Below, piece after piece: positions 43,990-47,377 of a DNA stretch of 47,377 bases. Each line of letters begins with the position of its first letter. Within the stretch, counting starts at the first letter, position 1. Source of the stretch: Bacteroidota bacterium (GTDB taxonomy: Bacteria; Bacteroidota; Bacteroidia; 2-12-FULL-35-15); assembly GCA_016707685.1 (NCBI GenBank), contig JADJHE010000035.1, forward strand, positions 1-47,377. The letters are read 5' to 3'. Below the pieces are notes generated by a model. It had not been told where the DNA came from and made no database searches. It saw only the letters and a program-made list of their open reading frames with translations. The position numbers and the translations under genes were made by a program.

Positions 43990-44591
43990 TTATTTAGTTT
44001 CTAACATTTTTAATATTCCATTCAATACCTTATTTCCATCTTTTATCAAATCAGATTTATGTCCCGATAGCTTCCACTTAAGAACAGTAATTCTCATTCC
44101 TCCCATTACAATGGTTGTTGTTGTTGAAACGCCTACAATTTTGCTAAAAGAGCCATTTGCCTGACCTTTTTTTATATTCCTTCTATGTGATTTTGCATCA
44201 ATTCCATCATTGATGAAACTGTTGACGATAATTCTTTATTGAACTGAAAAATACTTTCAGAAAAAATCACACTAACTACCGAAGGCTTTTGTACAAATGT
44301 TTTTAATTGCGAATCGAACAAATCTTTTAAAAGTTCTGATGGACTTCGATCTTTATTAGAAAGTATTAGATCAAGCCTATCCTTCATTTCCTCAATAAAA
44401 TAAGTTAATAAGCCAAGCAAAATTTCGTTTTTGCTTTTAAAGTGACGATACAATGCTGCTTCTGACAGATTTAAATCAGCAGCAAGAGTTTTAATCGTTA
44501 AATCCTGAATGCCATGCTCATCAATTCTTTTTGTAGCGGCTTCAATGATTTCAATTTGTCTTTCAGAGAATTTATTATTTTTCATTTTCAA
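43990..44591 (-). CDS. TetR/AcrR-family regulator (one frame break)
   Basis: About 200 residues after repair. The N-terminal helix-turn-helix is ATKRIDEHGIQDLTIKTLAA followed by DLNLSEAALYRHFKSKNEIL. The ligand-binding half contains LKDLFDSQLKTFVQKPSVVS and VIFSESIFQFNKELSSTV. Near 44176 one A seems missing; repaired, the end reads HIEGNIKKGQANGSFSKIVG and finishes LKMLETK. The gene overlaps its upstream neighbour by 17 nt and lies inside the operon it likely represses. A palindromic operator spans the promoter at 44998-45024. The inducer is unknown. Confidence 0.88.
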
Positions 44592-44988
44592 GTTTCATTT
44601 TATAAAATGAGATTCCTAACCAAATTACTGACATTGTCATGCTAATTGCTCCAATAAGCACAAAAACAGGAGATGCTCCTAAATACACTTCAAGTAAAAT
44701 TCCTATTGGCATTAACAGTCCACTTAAGCCAAGCCAAGATATAACAGTTGTATGTTTAAGCTGATTTTTAAAATGTAGTAATAGATAACCTATTAAAATA
44801 TTCAAAAAGGCGAAAAGATTACCATGTACATGGGCAAGCCTTGTTTCAAAGTGCTTACCTATCGAGTAAGAATTAATCCACTCTTCTTTGCCAGGAGCAA
44901 AGTCTCTTAAATAGATTAGTAAAAAGCCGTATACCATAAACAATCCCATTACAAGAAAACCGATAGCAATGTTATTTTTCCCATTCAT
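44575..44988 (-). CDS. Small membrane protein, first gene of the efflux operon
   Basis: 137 residues with four hydrophobic segments (IAIGFLVMGLFMVYGFLLIY, LFAFLNILIGYLLLHF, ISWLGLSGLLMPIGILLEVY, VFVLIGAISMTMSVIWLGI). The sequence ETRLAHVHGNLFAF places two histidines at the start of helix 2, which could bind heme or metal, much as in the HAHSHF motif of the 28018 gene; this is only a resemblance. No family is recognised. The start lies 10 nt after the operator region, so its leader is very short. Confidence 0.78.
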   Translation of the reverse strand: MNGKNNIAIGFLVMGLFMVYGFLLIYLRDFAPGKEEWINSYSIGKHFETRLAHVHGNLFAFLNILIGYLLLHFKNQLKHTTVISWLGLSGLLMPIGILLEVYLGASPVFVLIGAISMTMSVIWLGISFYKMKLENEK

Positions 44989-44997
44989 AATTTTAAT

Positions 44998-45047
44998 GTA
45001 AGTTAGTACTTACTTACAAAAGTATTAAATGTTTTTGTTTCTTACAA
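44998..45047 (-). promoter_or_regulatory. Promoter and candidate TetR operator of the RND operon
   Basis: Minus-strand TTG (45047-45045), a 20-nt spacer and TACTTTTG (45024-45017, exact TAnnTTTG). Directly downstream, GTAAGT-TAGT-ACTTAC (44998-45013), with a further TTAC, forms a 6-nt-arm palindrome over the start site, where TetR repressors bind. Confidence 0.68.
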
Positions 45048-45553
45048 TTATTTTAACAACTATTTCCTTTTATCTGAATTTTGGAAGAGTTAACTGTGTT
45101 TTTATGTGAATGCCAATTTGTTTTTAGATTATCATCATAGGCCCTTCTATTTGCTACTTTGGGTTTATATGTGTGATTGTAAACATTCAGTTTGAGTTGG
45201 TCGAAGTATTTGTTAGTGGTTCTTGATTCTTCTGAATAGTCTTTAAAACGACCCGACTCGGATTAGTATTTTGATTATTCGAAATAATGCTTGGCAGTAT
45301 ACTCAATTAGTGCTATCCTTAAATAAATAGGAATGAGTCCTTTGCAGGTCATTTTAGTTTTATAATGTTGATCTTTAGTAGTATAAAATTAGGTTGATTC
45401 ATAACGCTAAAAAAAGCTGTTCAACTTTTAAATAGCTTGATAATAAATAAGTGTAGGTGTTTTTAGTGAGTCTTTTTAGCTTCTTATTTTACTCACCGAA
45501 TTACTCACCACTTTGTTGTGATTAGGTGGTTTAATTTGATAAGTTGAAAACAA
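45048..45553. other. Intergenic region without a supported gene
   Basis: About 500 nt between the efflux operon promoter and the tRNA-Ser terminator. ACTCACC occurs twice within 45494-45510. No open frame of useful length, integrase fragment or RNA could be supported on either strand. Confidence 0.55.
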
Positions 45554-45587
45554 AAAAGCCTTTAAAACATACGTTTTAAAGGCTTTT
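45554..45587 (-). terminator. Rho-independent terminator downstream of tRNA-Ser
   Basis: AAAAGCCTTTAAAAC (45554-45568) pairs perfectly with GTTTTAAAGGCTTTT (45573-45587) around ATAC; its A/T flanks suit either direction. Confidence 0.85.
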
Positions 45588-45607
45588 GGTTCACTTTGAA
45601 ATTGAAC

Positions 45608-45695
45608 TGGCGGAGAAAGAGGGATTCGAACCCCCGGAGGTGTGACCCTCAACAGTTTTCAAGACTGCCGCAATCGACCACTCTGCCATTTCTCC
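45608..45695 (-). tRNA. tRNA-Ser, anticodon UGA
   Basis: 88 nt on the minus strand. Acceptor GGAGAAA pairs with TTTCTCC, followed by discriminator G and an encoded CCA. The anticodon stem is GCAGT/ACTGT with loop CTTGAAA (anticodon TGA). A long variable arm (class II) and GGTTCGAATCC in the T arm are typical of tRNA-Ser. It reads UCA and probably other UCN codons. Confidence 0.96.
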
Positions 45696-45699
45696 GCTG

Positions 45700-45707
45700 C
45701 GAAAGTA
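45700..45707 (-). promoter_or_regulatory. Likely -7 element of tRNA-Ser
   Basis: Minus-strand TACTTTCG (one mismatch to TAnnTTTG) ends 4 nt before the tRNA 5' end. A TTG lies about 17 nt further upstream. The same close spacing is seen at the SRP RNA gene. Confidence 0.5.
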
Positions 45708-45758
45708 CTATTTTTTTTTAATCACAAAATAAAAAGTGTAAAAAATATTTTATTTCCT

Positions 45759-45766
45759 TAACTTTG
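45759..45766 (+). promoter_or_regulatory. Candidate -7 element of the GWxTD gene
   Basis: TAACTTTG, an exact TAnnTTTG, 46 nt before the ATG at 45813; no clear -33 TTG was found. Confidence 0.45.
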
Positions 45767-45812
45767 TTTACTCCCCGTTTGCCTAAAACCATTCATGTAA
45801 ACGCTATTAATT

Positions 45813-47304
45813 ATGAAAAACTATTTGATTATCTTATGTTTAGCTCTTGCTGGCAATTTGTTTTCCGCAAATATTACCGCCTATTTAACATCCGCTACAT
45901 TCAATATTCCTGATAAGGAGCCCTATTTGGAAACCTATCTTTCTGTAATTGGCAATACGGTTAAGTTTGTGAAAAATGAAAATGGCAAGTTTCAAGGAGC
46001 AATTGATGTTTCCGTTGCTTTTCGCTTAAATGGAGAAATCAAAAATGCACAAAAATATACCTTAAGCAGCCCCGAAATTGCTGATACTAGCAAAGGATTG
46101 CCTAATTTTATTGACCAGCAACGTTTTGTATTGGCAAATGGACTATATGAGATGGAAATCTCGATTGCTGATAAAAATAGCATTAACGCTAAGCCTTTTA
46201 CGGCTAAAATGCCTATCAAAATTGATTTTCCGCTTGATCGAATCACTATTTCGGATGTTCAATTGCTAGAATCCTTCACCAAATCAATTACTCCGAGTAT
46301 ATTAACAAAAAGCGGATACGACTTAATGCCTTATGTTGCAACCTTTTACCCTGAGAATATCACAAAATTTAAATTTTATGCCGAAATCTACAATGCAAAA
46401 AAAATATTAGGTGATAATCAGAAGATGCTTATTAGTTATTACTTGAAAAACATTGAAACCAAAGTGAAATTGAATGAATATTCTGCTTTTTCAAAACAAA
46501 TAGCAAATGATGTAAATATTTTGTTGGCAGAATTGAACATCGAAACACTGCCTACTGGTAAATATGAATTCATTATTGAAGTGCGTGATGCACAAAATAA
46601 AATTCAAGCAGAACAAACGGTTAACTTGATCGTCAAATAAACAAGCCGCATTTAGTTTCGATGATTTAAATGCCATAAAAGTTGAAGGGACTTTTGTGAG
46701 TGCGTATAAAAACTTAGATACCCTTTCTCAGTATTTACGTTGTCTGCGACCAATATCCTCTTCTGCTGAAATACAATACACAGAAAATCAATTGAAAGGG
46801 AAAGATATTGTTACCATGCAACAATACCTTTATAATTTTTGGCAATCACGTTATCCTACAAGTCCTGAATATGCATGGTTAGAATATTACAAAGAAGTAT
46901 TAAAAGTAAATAAAGAGTATGCTACCTATGGTTTAAAAGGATATGATACGGATAGAGGTAGAGTTTATTTGCAATATGGGGCACCAGATAGCAGACAAAA
47001 ATTTGAAAATGAACCTAGTTCATATCCCTACGAAATATGGCAATACAACAGCTTGAATGATAAAACACAAGCGCTCACAAATCCGAATAACCGACAATCG
47101 AATAAAAGCTTTGTGTTTTATAACCCTGATTTAGCAAGCAATAAATATAAATTGCTGCATTCGAATGCTCGTGGCGAAATCCTTAATTCTCGTTGGGAAA
47201 TCGATTTGCACAAACGCGATTCTCAATCGGGAAACATGGATGTAGAAAAACCATCAGAGCATTTTGGAGGTAATGTGGATGATAATTTCAAAAATCCACG
47301 ATAA
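45813..47304 (+). CDS. GWxTD-domain secreted protein (one frame break)
   Basis: About 496 residues after repair. A signal peptide (LIILCLALAGNLFSA) is followed by beta-rich domains (ITAYLTSATFNIPDKEPYLE, FKFYAEIYNAKKILGDNQKM, TGKYEFIIEVRDAQNKIQ). The C-terminal GWxTD-type domain has WQSRYPTSPEYAWLEYYKEV, GYDTDRGRVYLQYGAPDS and PSSYPYEIWQY. Near 46630 the frame shifts by one; the repaired joint continues SSNKQAAFSFDDLNAIKVEG. GWxTD proteins are Bacteroidota/Acidobacteria envelope proteins of unknown function. A partial GT2 gene starts 15 nt downstream. Confidence 0.82.
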
Positions 47305-47319
47305 ACGTTTTTACAATCT

Positions 47320-47377
47320 ATGAAAGTAGCTGTTGTTATTCTTAATTGGAATGGAAAAGCTTTTCTTGAAAAGTTTT
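47320..47377 (+). CDS. Glycosyltransferase family 2, N-terminal fragment (runs off window)
   Basis: Only 19 codons are visible: MKVAVVILNWNGKAFLEKF. The pattern VVILNWNG at the N-terminus is typical of WbbL-type rhamnosyl- and related GT2 enzymes. Start 15 nt after the GWxTD stop suggests co-transcription. Confidence 0.75.
   Translation, partial: MKVAVVILNWNGKAFLEKF

Noticed and set aside
45048..45695. Integrated element using tRNA-Ser as attachment site
   Set aside because: No integrase, no duplicated tRNA 3' end and no cargo genes; only a short ACTCACC duplication is visible.
1..47377. CRISPR array, prophage or insertion sequence
   Set aside because: No regularly spaced repeats, cas genes, phage structural genes or transposases were seen on either strand.

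Overview
The window looks like a chromosomal segment of an AT-rich member of the Bacteroidota (Flavobacteriia/Sphingobacteriia grade). Evidence: Bacteroidota-type promoters (TTG about 20 nt before TAnnTTTG), a two-component propeller histidine kinase, GWxTD, fasciclin and DUF2141 proteins, a clade II nos cluster, few Shine-Dalgarno sites and close gene packing. I cannot name a genus. Many genes carry single-base frame breaks, mostly in homopolymers and also in housekeeping genes, so residual assembly or sequencing error is the likeliest cause. Coordinates of the affected genes are given as repaired spans.

Layout. 0-3.3 kb: RlmI-like methyltransferase, Sua5/YciO protein, transaldolase, a repeat-rich spacer and a small SRP RNA. 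3.3-10.3 kb: a DPM1-type glycosyltransferase, then a four-gene operon that reads as an unrecognised exopolysaccharide synthesis and secretion system. It encodes a TolC-like outer-membrane protein fused to a TIM-barrel glycoside-hydrolase-like domain, an HlyD-type adaptor, a receiver-like/zinc-finger/degenerate-GGDEF regulator and a processive GT2 synthase. 10.3-17.1 kb (minus strand): LMW phosphatase, a 1000-residue sensor kinase, dnaA and a 5'-nucleotidase split over two genes. 17.2-20.7 kb: thioesterase, then an arsenic operon (arsR, DUF6428, methyltransferase, acr3, arsC). 20.8-27.2 kb: assorted metabolic, membrane and hypothetical genes.

27.3-36.6 kb: an N2O respiration module. A Crp/Fnr regulator is followed by a histidine-containing polytopic membrane protein and a fasciclin lipoprotein. 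The opposite strand carries a c-type cytochrome, clade II nosZ, a NosB-like membrane protein, nosL, nosD, nosF and nosY. Three Fnr-type palindromes (core TGAT-N4-ATCA) lie before the regulator itself, the fasciclin gene and the cytochrome/nosZ operon. In all three the palindrome centre is exactly 29.5 nt before a TAnnTTTG-like -7 element. This is the best-supported regulatory finding here.

37-45 kb (minus strand): a TetR-controlled operon with small membrane proteins, a lipoprotein, a damaged cytochrome, a cupin, a TolC-MFP-RND pump and a DUF2141 protein. The RND and TolC genes have lost internal segments. 45-47.4 kb: a spacer, tRNA-Ser(UGA), a GWxTD protein and the start of a GT2 gene.
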